Positions 32,213 through 41,887 are shown, counted from the first letter of the stretch. The stretch: DNA of 64,000 nucleotides from Isosphaeraceae bacterium EP7 (GCA_038400315.1 CP151667.1:2801174-2865173); one strand, 5' to 3'. The notes: generated from the letters alone by a model not told the origin. Made by a program: numbers and translations.

Positions 32213-33472
32213 TCAAGCCTCCTCGGCGGGCGGGACGGCCAGCGGGTTGGGGCCGAGGGTCAGGATGGTCATGTCTCGCGAGGCGCCCGAGGCGGCGAAG
32301 GCGCTGACGCCCTCGGGGGTGAGGGCGTCCAGCGAGGCCGAGATCTCGCCGAGGGGCCGGACCCGGTTGAGGTAGAACCAGTCGGAGGCGAGCGAGCTGG
32401 ACCGGCCCATGCTGGACTCTTGCTGCATGATGAGCGAGCTCTTCAGGCCGGCGCGCATCATGTCGAGCTCGTCGGACTGGATGCCCGACTCGGCCATCCG
32501 GGCGATTTCGCCGAGGGTGACGTCGAGGGTCTCCTGGGCGCGATCGGCGGAGGTCCCGGCGTGGCAGATGACGGCGGCGCGGTCGCGGTGGGCCTCGTAG
32601 CTGGCGTAGACCGAGTAGCAGAGCCCGCGCTTCTCGCGGACCTCGGTGAAGAGCCGGGCCGAGGAGTAGCCGCCGAGGATGGCGGTGGCGGCCCGTGCGT
32701 TATAGTAGTCGGGGCTGGTGACGGTGGCCGACGGGTAGGCCAGGGCGATCTGGATCTGCTGGGTGTCGCGGTGAAGATGGGCACGTCGAGGCCCGCCGGG
32801 GTTGGCCTGGACGTTGGTCTCGGGCTGGCGCTTCCAGTCGCCGAAGAGGCGGTCGACGGCGCGACGCAGGTCGTCCCAGTCGACGGCCCCGGCGACGCCG
32901 AGGATGGCGCCGTTGGGGCGATAGAACCGGCGATGGAAGTCGCGGAGGTCATCGGGCCCGGCGGCTTCCAGGCCCGCGCGGGTGCCGGGGGCGGGGCGTC
33001 CCCAGGGATCGGGGAAGTGGTGCTTGCGGAGCTCGTAGATGACCTGGCTGCCGGGGTCGTCTTCCAGGCTCTGGAGCGACTGGAGGGCGAGGGCCCGGAT
33101 GGGGTCGATCTCGGCCTCGTCGAAAGCGGGTCGGCGGAGCACGTCGGCGAAGATTTCCAGCCCCGGGATCAGATTCCGGCCGAGTGTGGCGGCCGAGATG
33201 CTGGTATGCAGGGTCTGGGCGCCCACGGAGTGGCTAACTCCGAGGTTGTCCAGGTCGGTGAGCACGGCGCGGCTATCTCGGCTGCCGGCGCCTCGGGTGA
33301 CCCACTCGGCGACCATGGTGGCCATGCCGCCGCGGTCGGCGGGCTCGAAGGCGGCGCCTGCGGGTAGGAGCAGCGTGAAGGCCGCCGACTGGACGCCGGG
33401 CATCGTCTCGGCGACGAGTACAAGGCCATTAGGATAAGTCTGCTGCCTGACCTGCGCCTCGGGCACGTTCAC
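32213..33472 (-). CDS. M16-like peptidase subunit without the zinc motif
   Basis: 419 aa with M16 fold signatures throughout. The HxxEH position reads GGMATMVAEWV, so it cannot bind zinc. It keeps the substrate-positioning R/Y segment (EVREKRGLCYSVYASYEAHRD) that active M16 dimers need from the partner. It lies 3 bases upstream of the catalytic subunit, so the two are co-translated. I infer a heterodimeric protease. Confidence 0.9.
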   Translation of the reverse strand: MNVPEAQVRQQTYPNGLVLVAETMPGVQSAAFTLLLPAGAAFEPADRGGMATMVAEWVTRGAGSRDSRAVLTDLDNLGVSHSVGAQTLHTSISAATLGRNLIPGLEIFADVLRRPAFDEAEIDPIRALALQSLQSLEDDPGSQVIYELRKHHFPDPWGRPAPGTRAGLEAAGPDDLRDFHRRFYRPNGAILGVAGAVDWDDLRRAVDRLFGDWKRQPETNVQANPGGPRRAHLHRDTQQIQIALAYPSATVTSPDYYNARAATAILGGYSSARLFTEVREKRGLCYSVYASYEAHRDRAAVICHAGTSADRAQETLDVTLGEIARMAESGIQSDELDMMRAGLKSSLIMQQESSMGRSSSLASDWFYLNRVRPLGEISASLDALTPEGVSAFAASGASRDMTILTLGPNPLAVPPAEEA

Positions 33473-33557
33473 CTCGCGTCTGAACCATTTGGGGCGGCGG
33501 CCGGCGCCATGAAATCGTCTGTTCGATGCCGGCCGCGTGCTTGGGGTTCCCGCCGGC

Positions 33558-34085
33558 TCATCCGTCGACGGCCTTGTAGACCGTCTTGGACCTGCGGAAA
33601 CCGATCGAGCGATAGAGCTGGATGGCGGCGTTGTTCTCGGCGGTGACCTCGAGGAAGGCCTTGCGGAGCCCAGCCTGATAGAACCCTTCGAGGGCCTGCC
33701 GGACGAGGGCCCGGCCGAGGCCGAGTCCCCGGTAGGCCGGCGCGACGCCGACGTTCTGGATTGCGCCGATGGGCCCGCGGTCCATGATCCCCTGGACGGT
33801 GCCGCAGTACCCCTCGGGGCCCGAGATCAGCCAGGTCGCGGCCGGGAGGAATCCCGTCTTGCGGCGGATCTCGCGCATCAGACGGTGACAGCCGTGACGG
33901 TCGCCGAGGCAGGGGAAGACGTGGGCATCGATCTCTTCGCGGAAGCTGAGATATTTCACCTCGGCGTGCGCGTCGACGAGCACCTCGTCCCATCCGACCC
34001 AGCCGAACGTCGCCGGAAGCGGCGGCGGCGGGGTGCCGTCGAGGTCGACCTCCATCCTGAACCGCTTGTAGTACGTGATCGCCAT
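33558..34085 (-). CDS. GNAT-family N-acetyltransferase
   Basis: 175 aa from ATG 34085 (MAITYYKRFRMEVDL), chosen over 34142 because the fold begins here; neither start has a strong ribosome binding site. The acetyl-CoA loop is VGVAPAYRGLGLGRALV (Q/RxxGxG/A type), followed by FLEVTAENNAAIQLYRSIGF, typical of GNAT motif B. The substrate is unknown. It lies 85 bases upstream of the M16 pair. Confidence 0.85.
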   Translation of the reverse strand: MAITYYKRFRMEVDLDGTPPPPLPATFGWVGWDEVLVDAHAEVKYLSFREEIDAHVFPCLGDRHGCHRLMREIRRKTGFLPAATWLISGPEGYCGTVQGIMDRGPIGAIQNVGVAPAYRGLGLGRALVRQALEGFYQAGLRKAFLEVTAENNAAIQLYRSIGFRRSKTVYKAVDG

Positions 34086-34372
34086 CGCCGTCGTCGATCC
34101 GGTCCGGACCGAGTCCACCGAGCGAGCGAGCCGGGCGCGCATCGCGTCCGCCGCCTCGAGGTGAAGTATTGTAGGGCAACGGAGGCCGCTGGGTCAACCT
34201 TCGACGGCCCCCGGCGCAGGCGGAGGTCAGGAAAGGGACGAGGACGTGCCGCCGTGCGCAGGCGGCACGTCGGCGCCGGGAAGGGGAACCAGGCGGCCCT
34301 CGGCAAGCGTCGGATCGTACCCGACCACGTCATCGACCCGATCCGGGAGGGCCCGGGAGACGGGGCGACGGC

Positions 34373-34837
34373 TCAGGGGATGACCTTGCCGTAGGCGCCG
34401 ATCTCGTAGTCGGCACCGGCCTCGGTGGCCTCGACCTCCGCCTTCAGGAATTTGCCCACGTGAGTGAGCTCGTGCAGGAGCGTCACGCCGACGATGAAGA
34501 CGTTCTGCCCCCGGGCATTCTTGCCGACGCCGAGGCTGTAGGGCGCCTTCTCGAAGTCGGCGACGGTCCCCTCATCAATCTCGATCTGATGGAGGTTCGT
34601 GCTGCGGGTGCAGCCGTAGGCGCTGGGAACCCCGCACTGGCCGCCCGACAGGTCGGTGATGACGATCAGGGGCTCGGCCCCCCATCGCAGGGCATCGCGC
34701 ACCTGGGCATCGGTCATGCTCCCCTTGGACTTGAGGTTGAACATCACCGACTTGACATGGACCAGCTCGGGGATCTTGACCCGGACATACTGGGCGAATT
34801 TGGGGTATTTCGCGATGTCGGCGGCGGTGAGCTTCAT
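34373..34837 (-). CDS. Small HExxH metallopeptidase-like protein (Tox-MPTase3-like)
   Basis: 154 aa from ATG 34837, with GGGAG 8 bases upstream. It has a HELTH zinc motif at 122-126 (TLLHELTHVGKF) followed by acidic residues (EATEAGADYE) that could supply the third ligand. A short domain before it has LIVITDLSGGQCG. The layout resembles the metallopeptidase-toxin-3 domain found at the ends of polymorphic toxins, but here it stands alone with no secretion domain and no obvious immunity gene. The family call is by motif and size only. Confidence 0.6.
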   Translation of the reverse strand: MKLTAADIAKYPKFAQYVRVKIPELVHVKSVMFNLKSKGSMTDAQVRDALRWGAEPLIVITDLSGGQCGVPSAYGCTRSTNLHQIEIDEGTVADFEKAPYSLGVGKNARGQNVFIVGVTLLHELTHVGKFLKAEVEATEAGADYEIGAYGKVIP

Positions 34838-34991
34838 GTCGGAGACTCCCGTTCCTGGGCGGCGCCCATCCAATCGGACCGGCCTCTGAGAGGTCACACG
34901 TCCCTTACGCACCGACCATGAAAACGGGACATGGGCACGCGAAGAGAGATCGAGATTCAATCAAGAATTGAATTGCGATCATGCATCCAGA

Positions 34992-36380
34992 TCAGGAGAC
35001 CTCGGGATGGGCCGAGTGCCAGGCGGTGGCCTGCTGGAAGGCGAGGCCGGCGGCGATGAGGCGGGACTCGGAGTAGGCACGGCCGTCGAGCTGGATGGCG
35101 GTGGGCAGCCCCTGGGCGTCGAGGCCTGTTGGGACGACCAGCGCGGGGGTCCCGCAGATGTTGCCGGGGGCCCCCATGGTCTTGGCCGAGAAGGGATCTT
35201 TGAACGGCCCTTCGGCCGCGGGGGCGGTATTGGGATTGGTGACGGTGAGGACGGCATCGTACGGCGCAAGCCAGGCGTCCAGCGCGCGACAGAGGTGGGC
35301 GCGGATGCGCTGGGCCCTGAGGTAGTCGGTGGCGAGGACCGCCTGATCGGACAGGCCGCCGATCCGATCTTCGGGAGCGGTCAGGGAGTCGACGAGCCCG
35401 GAGTCGACCATCTCTTCGAAGGCGCTGGCGGCCTCGGCGTTGAGGATGGTGGAGATGACCGCCGAGAACGGGAGGTCGGGCAGGCTGATCTCCTCGACGG
35501 TGCCGAGCCCCTTGAAGACGGCCAGGGCCCGTTCGAAGTTGGCCCGGACCTCGGGCTGCGCGGCCTTCACGCCGTCCTTGAGGATGGCGAATTTGAAGGG
35601 GCCCGCGGGGGTGTCGGCCGGGGGATAGGCGAACGGGCGGCCGGAGGCGGACGGGTCCTCGGGATCGGGGCCGGCGATGGCGTCAAGGATGAGTGCGCAG
35701 TCATGCGTGGTGCGGGCCATGGGCCCGATCTTGTCGAGGGTCCAGGCGAGCGCCATGGCGCCGGCGCGTGAGACCCGGCCGTAGGTGGGCCGCAGTCCGG
35801 TGACGCCGCAGTTGGAACTCGGGTTGGTGATGCTCCCCCAGGTCTCGGTGCCGATGGCGAACGGCACGAGCCCCGCGGCGACGGCGGAGCCAGACCCCGA
35901 GGAGCTGCCCCCGCTCCACTGCGACGGCTTCCAGGGGTTGCGGCCCGGCCCGGTCCAGCTCGCGTTGGCCTGCTTGTAGCCCATGCCGCCGGCGAGCTCG
36001 ACCATCGAGAGCTTGGCCACCAGCACCGCGCCGGCCTCGCGCAGCAGCCGCACCACGGTGGCGTCGCGGTCGATGACGCGTCCCTTGTAGGGGGCGGCGC
36101 CCCAGGTGGTGGGAATCCCCCTGGTGGCGAGCAGGTCCTTGGCGCCATAGGGAATACCGTGCAGCGGCCCGCGATCCTTGCCCGCCTTCAGGTCGGCATC
36201 GGCCTGCTTCGCCTGCCCCATCGCGAGATCACGCGTGAGGGTGCTGACGCAATTATATTTCGGCCCGTGCTTCTCCAGGCGGTCGAGAAAGAAGGCGGTC
36301 AGCTCGACCGATGAGATCGCGCCGCCGCGGAGCGTGGCGCCCAGGGCGGGCAGGGGGGCGAAGGCCAGGTCTTCGGTCAT
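34992..36380 (-). CDS. Amidase signature (AS) family enzyme
   Basis: 462 aa. The Ser-cisSer-Lys triad is visible: K81 in PYGAKDLLATRG, the Gly/Ser loop GGSSSGSGSAVAAG (158-170) and the nucleophile S183 in GTETWGSITNP. It hydrolyses an amide bond. A GatA role is unlikely because no GatB/C is nearby. It follows a Tat-signal protein and an amino-acid permease on the same strand, suggesting that the amide or its product is transported. Confidence 0.9.
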   Translation of the reverse strand: MTEDLAFAPLPALGATLRGGAISSVELTAFFLDRLEKHGPKYNCVSTLTRDLAMGQAKQADADLKAGKDRGPLHGIPYGAKDLLATRGIPTTWGAAPYKGRVIDRDATVVRLLREAGAVLVAKLSMVELAGGMGYKQANASWTGPGRNPWKPSQWSGGSSSGSGSAVAAGLVPFAIGTETWGSITNPSSNCGVTGLRPTYGRVSRAGAMALAWTLDKIGPMARTTHDCALILDAIAGPDPEDPSASGRPFAYPPADTPAGPFKFAILKDGVKAAQPEVRANFERALAVFKGLGTVEEISLPDLPFSAVISTILNAEAASAFEEMVDSGLVDSLTAPEDRIGGLSDQAVLATDYLRAQRIRAHLCRALDAWLAPYDAVLTVTNPNTAPAAEGPFKDPFSAKTMGAPGNICGTPALVVPTGLDAQGLPTAIQLDGRAYSESRLIAAGLAFQQATAWHSAHPEVS

Positions 36381-36410
36381 GCCGCGTCGTCTCCCTTCGA
36401 TTCTGTCGGA

Positions 36411-36743
36411 TCAAGCGAGCGGGGCCCGATAGGGGGTGAAGACGGGCATGGGGCCGTCGCCGTTGTCGAGCGGGAACTTGCGGAGCCGCTCGACGCGGCG
36501 GACCTGATCCTCGACGTCGGAGCGCACGCTCTTGAGGGCCGCCGCGTCGAGCCGCTTGCCGTAGCGCTGGATGATGAGGGCCATCCGCGCGTCGACCTCG
36601 GTCTCGACGGGCTTGTCCGTTTTGACGACGTCCTTGGGCTCGTCGGCCGGGGCGGGGGCGGCCAACAGGCTCGCCGGCGCGACGAGGGCCAGGGTTCGGA
36701 CGAACTGGCGGCGGTCCTGGAGGTCATCGGGGGTCATGGGCAT
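36411..36743 (-). CDS. Small Tat-exported protein, unknown
   Basis: 110 aa. The twin-arginine signal DRRQFVRTLALVAPASLLAA directs folded export. The mature part is a charged helical segment (ARMALIIQRYGKRLDAAALKSV ... DQVRRVERLRKF) ending in a Pro-rich tail. It lies 30 bases before the amidase gene and 14 bases after the permease gene, so the three form an operon. It may be a small helper of the amidase; this is inference from position. Confidence 0.7.
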   Translation of the reverse strand: MPMTPDDLQDRRQFVRTLALVAPASLLAAPAPADEPKDVVKTDKPVETEVDARMALIIQRYGKRLDAAALKSVRSDVEDQVRRVERLRKFPLDNGDGPMPVFTPYRAPLA

Positions 36744-36757
36744 TGGCTCCCGTCAGG

Positions 36758-38245
36758 TCAGGCCGCGGGGCGTGCGGCGGCCGACTTTTGCCGGTTGAAG
36801 AACGCGTAGGCGGGCAGGCCCAGGAGGATCAGGCCCAGGCCGGCGAGCGACTGCACCGGGGTCTCGCGGATCATGTTGCCCAGCAGGATCAGCGACGCGA
36901 CCACGAAGACGACGGGGGTAACCGGGTAGCCCCAGGTGCGATAGGGCCGGGGCAGGTCGGGCATCGTCCGGCGCAGGACGAAGACGCTGGCGATCGAGAG
37001 CATGTAGAAGATGGTGGCGCCGAAGATCACATACGTATACAAAAGATCATACAAGGGGACCGCCTTGGTGGCGGCCCAGGCCCGGACGACGAAGCCGGGC
37101 AGGCCGCTCTCGGGTCCGGGGGCGGGCCCGAGGATGAGCAGGGTGCCCAGCGCCGTCAGGATCATGGCCCAGGTGCACTGGGCGATGACGGCGTTGGCCG
37201 GCGTGCGGAACCGGGCATGAACACGGCCCAGGGCGGCGGGCAAGACTCCGTCTCGGGCCATGGCGAAGTAGGCGCGCGGGCCGGTCATGGCGTTGCCGTT
37301 AAGGGCGATGAAGATCGAGACCATGATGACGACCGTGATCGTCACATCGCCGCTGCCGCCGAGCAGTCGCCGGCAGTAGTCGGCGGCCACCGACTGCGTG
37401 GGCGCGTTGCCCCCCTTCAGCGACGTGATCTCTCCCATCGGCAGGACGAGGTGGTACATCAGGGTCATCCCCAGATAGATGAACGCGAGCGTGGCCATGC
37501 CGGAGATGAGGGCACGCGGGATGTTGCGCCCGGGGTCGCGGATCTCCTCGGCCATGGGGGCCAGGTTCACCCAGCCGTCGTACGACCAGAGGATGCCGAC
37601 CATCGCGGCCATGAATCCGCTCCAGAACGACGCGTCCAGGTGCTCGGGCCACATCGGCGTGAGCCGGCCAACGTCGGCGCCGCCCAGGAAGAAGGGGAGC
37701 GACATCATGGCCATCAGGGCCCCGACCTTCAGCGCCGTGCCCACGACGGCGAGCTTGCCGGCGAGCTCGGTGCCCAGCACGTTGATGACCATGAGCACGG
37801 CGATGGCCGAGACCGCGACGCCCATCTGCCAGAGCGCCGGCGAGAGGCCCAGAGGGGGCGGGACCAGCCGCGCGAAGGCTCGTGCGAAGGCGGCGGCGAG
37901 CGTGGCCATCGAGCCGGCGCGGACCACCCAGAACTCGGCCCAGCCGAACAGGAACGCGGGGACCGGGCCGTAGGCGGCACGCAGGTAGACATAAGGGCCG
38001 CCCACGCCGGGGAGCATCGCGGCAAGCTCCGCGAGCGTCAGCACGCCCGCCGCGCTGAAGGCGGCCCCCACCACCCAGGCCAGCACGATGCCGCCGAAAT
38101 AAGGCACCGCTTCTGCCACTCGCGACGGCACGAAGAAGATGCCCGAGCCAATCACCGACCCGACGATGAGGCTGAAGGCGGTCACCGGCCCCAGCAGCCT
38201 CGGCAACTGGCCACCGGGCTGCTCTGCATTGATCATGCGACTCAT
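36758..38245 (-). CDS. APC-family amino acid permease
   Basis: 495 aa with about 12 hydrophobic helices. The first helix carries SLIVGSVIGSGIFFVPS, the GSGIF substrate-binding loop of the APC superfamily. A later helix has the FWSGFMAAMVGILWSYDGWVN motif. It imports or exchanges amino acids across the inner membrane. It is the first gene of the operon with the Tat protein and the amidase. Confidence 0.9.
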   Translation of the reverse strand: MSRMINAEQPGGQLPRLLGPVTAFSLIVGSVIGSGIFFVPSRVAEAVPYFGGIVLAWVVGAAFSAAGVLTLAELAAMLPGVGGPYVYLRAAYGPVPAFLFGWAEFWVVRAGSMATLAAAFARAFARLVPPPLGLSPALWQMGVAVSAIAVLMVINVLGTELAGKLAVVGTALKVGALMAMMSLPFFLGGADVGRLTPMWPEHLDASFWSGFMAAMVGILWSYDGWVNLAPMAEEIRDPGRNIPRALISGMATLAFIYLGMTLMYHLVLPMGEITSLKGGNAPTQSVAADYCRRLLGGSGDVTITVVIMVSIFIALNGNAMTGPRAYFAMARDGVLPAALGRVHARFRTPANAVIAQCTWAMILTALGTLLILGPAPGPESGLPGFVVRAWAATKAVPLYDLLYTYVIFGATIFYMLSIASVFVLRRTMPDLPRPYRTWGYPVTPVVFVVASLILLGNMIRETPVQSLAGLGLILLGLPAYAFFNRQKSAAARPAA

Positions 38246-38312
38246 CGGCGGTGGTTCGCCTTTCCGGACGGGGAAGGGAGGGGAAGGCGGAGAGGAGTCG
38301 GGACAGGGAGGG

Positions 38313-40679
38313 TTACTTCTTGTCGTCGTCCGCGGCGGCGTCGGCGGCGGCCTTCATCGCGGCGGTCGCGGCTTTCAGACGCTCGACCAGGGGGGGGACG
38401 GCGGCGGCCAGGGCATCGCCGTCATTCTCCTCGATCGCCTGGCGCACGGCCGGCAGCGGCCAGCTCGCGTAGCCCGTGGTCACTCCGGGCGCATAGATCC
38501 CGTGCTTGAACCAGGGGCGGCCCGGCAGTCCGTCGGGCAGCAGGAAGGCCCGCTCGATCTTCGTCAGAAGGTCATTCACCTTGCTGACCTGCTTATCGTC
38601 GGCCCCGTCGCCCTTGGCGAGTGCCGACGTGGCGGCGTCGAGCGCCACGGCCTGCTCGCCCAGTTCGTCGGCGGCGGCCTGCACCTTGCCCAGGGCGGCC
38701 AGGGCCTTGATGGGCCGTGGATCGTCGGGCGTGGCCAGTCTCCGGCTGCGGACGACCGTCCGCTTCAGCTCGCCCAGATACGAGTGGATCGCCTCGGCGT
38801 AGGGGGTGAAGGTCAGCGGCACGACGTCGGCGCCGGCGGCCCGCATGGCGATGAGGGTGTAGAGCCTGGCGGCCGTGGCGTGGGTGATGAACTCGGGGTC
38901 GCCGAAGTGTTCCATCCAGTAGAAATTATCGAAGACCGAGTGGTAGACCCCGTACTTGCCCGAGAAATTGGCGTCCACCGCCGGGATGCCCAGGTGGTCG
39001 AGGAACGCGGTGTAGTCGGACCCCGAGCCCAGCGGCGTCATCGCGGGCCGGAACCCGCCGGTGCGGAACCGACCCTTGTCGGCCGAGTCGGGCTTGCCCG
39101 TGGCCAGTTCTTCGCCTTCGGCCAGCGGTGAGTTGGCGGCCCAGGCCCTGCGCTGGGCCTCGACCCAGATCTGGCCGAGCGGCCGGTTCGACCGGGTGTC
39201 GCGCACGCCGTTTGCGGCCTGAAGGATGAGGTCGCGCATTGAGGGGACGCCGTCCAGCTCGAGGTCGGGGCCGGAGACGGCCGAGTCGACGTTGAGCATC
39301 ATCACGGCCTTCTCGTCCAGCTCCTTGGCGTGATGGACGGCCCACTCGGTCGAGCCGATGAGTCCATATTCCTCGCCGTCCCAGCTCGCATATTTGAGGG
39401 TCCGGCGCGGCTTCCAGCCCGACTTGACCGCCTCGCCCAGCGCGCGACACATCTCCATGGTGGCGGCGGTGCCGCTGCTGGGGTCAACCGCGCCGTAGAC
39501 CCATGCGTCGCGGTGGTTGCCCACCATGATCCAGCGGTCGGGCTCGACGGAGCCTTCCAGCGTGGCGATCACGTTCCAGATGGGCCTGATCTTGTAGTCC
39601 ATCTTGAGCGTGAAGGAGACCTCCACCGGCCCCGGGCCGACGTGATAGGCCAGCGGGAGGCCGCCCTGCCAGCCGGTTGGTACGACGGGCCCGCCCAGGT
39701 TCTCGAGGATCGGCCGGGCGGAGTCGTAGCTGATGGGCATCGACGGGATATTGGCGAAGTATTCGTTACGCTTGCGGCCGGTTTCCTTCTCCCAGGCGTC
39801 GACCCTGTCCTGGTCGTCCTTCAGGCTCACCTGGTTGCTACCCGGCCCGCGGTCGACGCGAGGGAAGCCGTTGTCCGGGTCGATCGGCAGGCGTGGAGCG
39901 CCGTCGATCGAAGGGCCATCGGGGGTCGAAGGATCGCCGGCCCCGAGCGAGAGGAATTCGACGCTCCCGCGCTGGATCGCGGAGCCGGGCCGGTACGGGC
40001 CATCGGGGTAGACGTCGCCCTTGCCGTAGCCGTCGTTGGCGGGGTCGGAGTAGATCAGGACCCCTCTGGCCCCCCGCTTCTGTGCGTTGTAGACCTTCAG
40101 GCCGCGGAAGATCTCGCCGTATCGGGCGAGCACGACCTTATCCTTGACGTCGATGCCCAGCTTCTCGAGCGTCGCGAAGTCTTCATTGCGGGCGTAATTG
40201 ACGTAAACAACCTGGCCCTCGGCGGTACCCGAGACGCCATAGCCGTGGAAGGCGGTCATGACCTTGGAGCTGCCCGAGTCCTTGTCGGCGGGGTTGTAGT
40301 CCTCGATCACCTTCAGCTCAATCCGCTCGGGCTTGGTGATCGCGAACTGGACGAAGTCGCGATCCGGGTAGTTGAGCAGTACCTGGTACTCGGCGAGATC
40401 GGCCTTCCAGCCCCAGCCCCTCAGCTGGTCTCGCACGAAGATCGCGGTGTCGTAATCTTCCGGCGTGCCGGCGACGTGGGGCTCCTCGGTGAGCTTGCGC
40501 AGGAGGAGCCGCGCGGCCTCGGGGGTGGGGACGTCCAGGGCTCGCGCCTCGGCCTTTCGCTGGGCGGCCAGGGCATCTGGCCTGTCGCGGAAGCCGAGCG
40601 GACGGTCGTCGGCGTGGGCCCCGAGGGCGAGGATGGCGACCAGGAGGAGCGGCCGGAATGCATCGGTGGCTGGTCGCAT
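38313..40679 (-). CDS. M28 family zinc peptidase (glutamate carboxypeptidase II-like)
   Basis: 788 aa from ATG 40679, with AGAAGG upstream. The signal peptide (FRPLLLVAILALGAHA) shows export. A PA domain is inserted in the peptidase fold (KVVLARYGEIFRG). Di-zinc ligands are visible: His in GNHRDAW, Asp in AVDPSSG, Glu-Glu in WDGEEYG, Asp in NVDSAVSG and His in YGVYHSVFDNF. The last ~120 residues are the transferrin-receptor-like dimerisation helices. It trims C-terminal residues from peptides outside the cytoplasm. Confidence 0.92.
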   Translation of the reverse strand: MRPATDAFRPLLLVAILALGAHADDRPLGFRDRPDALAAQRKAEARALDVPTPEAARLLLRKLTEEPHVAGTPEDYDTAIFVRDQLRGWGWKADLAEYQVLLNYPDRDFVQFAITKPERIELKVIEDYNPADKDSGSSKVMTAFHGYGVSGTAEGQVVYVNYARNEDFATLEKLGIDVKDKVVLARYGEIFRGLKVYNAQKRGARGVLIYSDPANDGYGKGDVYPDGPYRPGSAIQRGSVEFLSLGAGDPSTPDGPSIDGAPRLPIDPDNGFPRVDRGPGSNQVSLKDDQDRVDAWEKETGRKRNEYFANIPSMPISYDSARPILENLGGPVVPTGWQGGLPLAYHVGPGPVEVSFTLKMDYKIRPIWNVIATLEGSVEPDRWIMVGNHRDAWVYGAVDPSSGTAATMEMCRALGEAVKSGWKPRRTLKYASWDGEEYGLIGSTEWAVHHAKELDEKAVMMLNVDSAVSGPDLELDGVPSMRDLILQAANGVRDTRSNRPLGQIWVEAQRRAWAANSPLAEGEELATGKPDSADKGRFRTGGFRPAMTPLGSGSDYTAFLDHLGIPAVDANFSGKYGVYHSVFDNFYWMEHFGDPEFITHATAARLYTLIAMRAAGADVVPLTFTPYAEAIHSYLGELKRTVVRSRRLATPDDPRPIKALAALGKVQAAADELGEQAVALDAATSALAKGDGADDKQVSKVNDLLTKIERAFLLPDGLPGRPWFKHGIYAPGVTTGYASWPLPAVRQAIEENDGDALAAAVPPLVERLKAATAAMKAAADAAADDDKK

Positions 40680-40932
40680 CAAATTCGCCTTCTCGGAGCA
40701 ATGGCTTGACAAGTCCCGATGTGAGCGGGGAGACTCGGCGCTGGGGCGTGGCGCGGATGGCCGGCGCGTGCAGCGAAGATACGGCCCCCCCGGTGTTGAA
40801 TCCAGCCCCTGTCGCCCACCGCCGCCCCGAGACCGGGCCGGCCCTCCGCCTTGAAAATTGGCGAGCTAGACTTCCCGGGGCACGTCGTGCCGGGGGGCGG
40901 CCCATCCGCATCCGTAACCGGGAGCCATCCAG

Positions 40933-41448
40933 ATGAGCTTGTCGTTCACGGTGGGAGGGACGAGGGGGCTATTCGACGATCGGTTCGCCCGGGAGGTGGC
41001 CGGTGCCCTGGACAATGCATTCGGCGCCGAAGGGGACTGGGAAGGCTTCCCGCCGCGCCACTTCGGCGAGCTTGCCGGCACGGGCTGGTCGGCGCTCCAA
41101 CGCCGAGCCGTCGCCGAGCTGGGCGCCGAGTCTCTGCCCAACCTGCTGGCCGCCGGTAGCGAGGGGCGGGGCGTTTACCTACCCACGCATGTCAACGCGA
41201 TGACATTGACGCTCTCGGCCGGCGGCCCGCTGCGCTGCGCCAGCCTGCCGTCCCTGCGCCGCGAGCTGGCCGAGCTGGCCGGCCGCTGGGGCGTGCCGCT
41301 CGACGACGAGAGCCTGGAAGAACTGGTGCAGGGGCACGACGGCGCGGTGGCCGACGACCCCGAGATCGCGGCCTTCGCCCGGCTCTCGTTGGCCGCCAAC
41401 GAGGCCGTGCGGCGAGACTGCCCCCTCTGGCTGTTCGGCGAGGCCTGA
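40933..41448 (+). CDS. Hypothetical protein
   Basis: 171 aa with GGGAG 8 bases before the ATG. No signal peptide or membrane helix. Mixed alpha/beta, with a central stretch (RGVYLPTHVNAMTLTL) followed by LPSLRRELAELAGRWGVPLDDESL. I do not recognise a family. It stands alone between the divergent M28 gene and the convergent ohr gene. Confidence 0.65.
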   Translation: MSLSFTVGGTRGLFDDRFAREVAGALDNAFGAEGDWEGFPPRHFGELAGTGWSALQRRAVAELGAESLPNLLAAGSEGRGVYLPTHVNAMTLTLSAGGPLRCASLPSLRRELAELAGRWGVPLDDESLEELVQGHDGAVADDPEIAAFARLSLAANEAVRRDCPLWLFGEA

Positions 41449-41473
41449 CCCGGGGGGCGGGGCCTCCGTGACT

Positions 41474-41887
41474 TCAGGCGACGGAGAGGCTCACGCCGAT
41501 GTTGCCGTGGGTGGCCCTGGAGTAAGGGCAAACCTCGTGGGCGGCCTCCATCAGCTCCTGGGCCTGCTCGCGCGAGACGTCGGGCAGCGTTCCCTTGAGC
41601 GCCACGGAGAGGGCGAAGCCGTCTTCGTACTTGTTCAGGGTAACCTCGGCGGTGATCGTGACCGTGCCGGGGTTGATCTTGCGCTGGCGGGCGACGAGCA
41701 TCAACGCGCTGCCGAAGCAGGCGGCATAGCCCGCGCCGAAGAGCTGCTCGGGATTGGTCCCGTCGCCGCCGGCCCCGCCCATGCTCTTGGGGGTCGAGAG
41801 CGTCACGTCAAGGTGCTTGTCATCGCTGGTCGCTCTTCCCTCGCGGCCCGCGACAGCCTCGACGGACGTGGTGTAAAGGACGCTCAT
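41474..41887 (-). CDS. ohr: Organic hydroperoxide resistance protein (Ohr/OsmC)
   Basis: 137 aa, the family's usual length. The peroxidatic Cys57 (YAACFGSAL) and resolving Cys120 (HEVCPYSRAT) are both present, with the Ohr start LYTTSVEAVAGREG. It reduces organic peroxides using lipoyl thiols. No OhrR regulator is adjacent. Confidence 0.95.
   Translation of the reverse strand: MSVLYTTSVEAVAGREGRATSDDKHLDVTLSTPKSMGGAGGDGTNPEQLFGAGYAACFGSALMLVARQRKINPGTVTITAEVTLNKYEDGFALSVALKGTLPDVSREQAQELMEAAHEVCPYSRATHGNIGVSLSVA

Noticed and set aside
30881..33367. Very long open frame (828 codons) on the plus strand opposite the M16 pair
   Set aside because: It is antisense to two well-supported peptidase genes, its composition is Gly/Glu/Val-biased as expected from high-GC shadow frames, and it has no domain or ribosome binding site.
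34992..36380. Amidase as GatA of the tRNA amidotransferase
   Set aside because: No gatB or gatC nearby, and the gene sits in an operon with a permease and a Tat protein.
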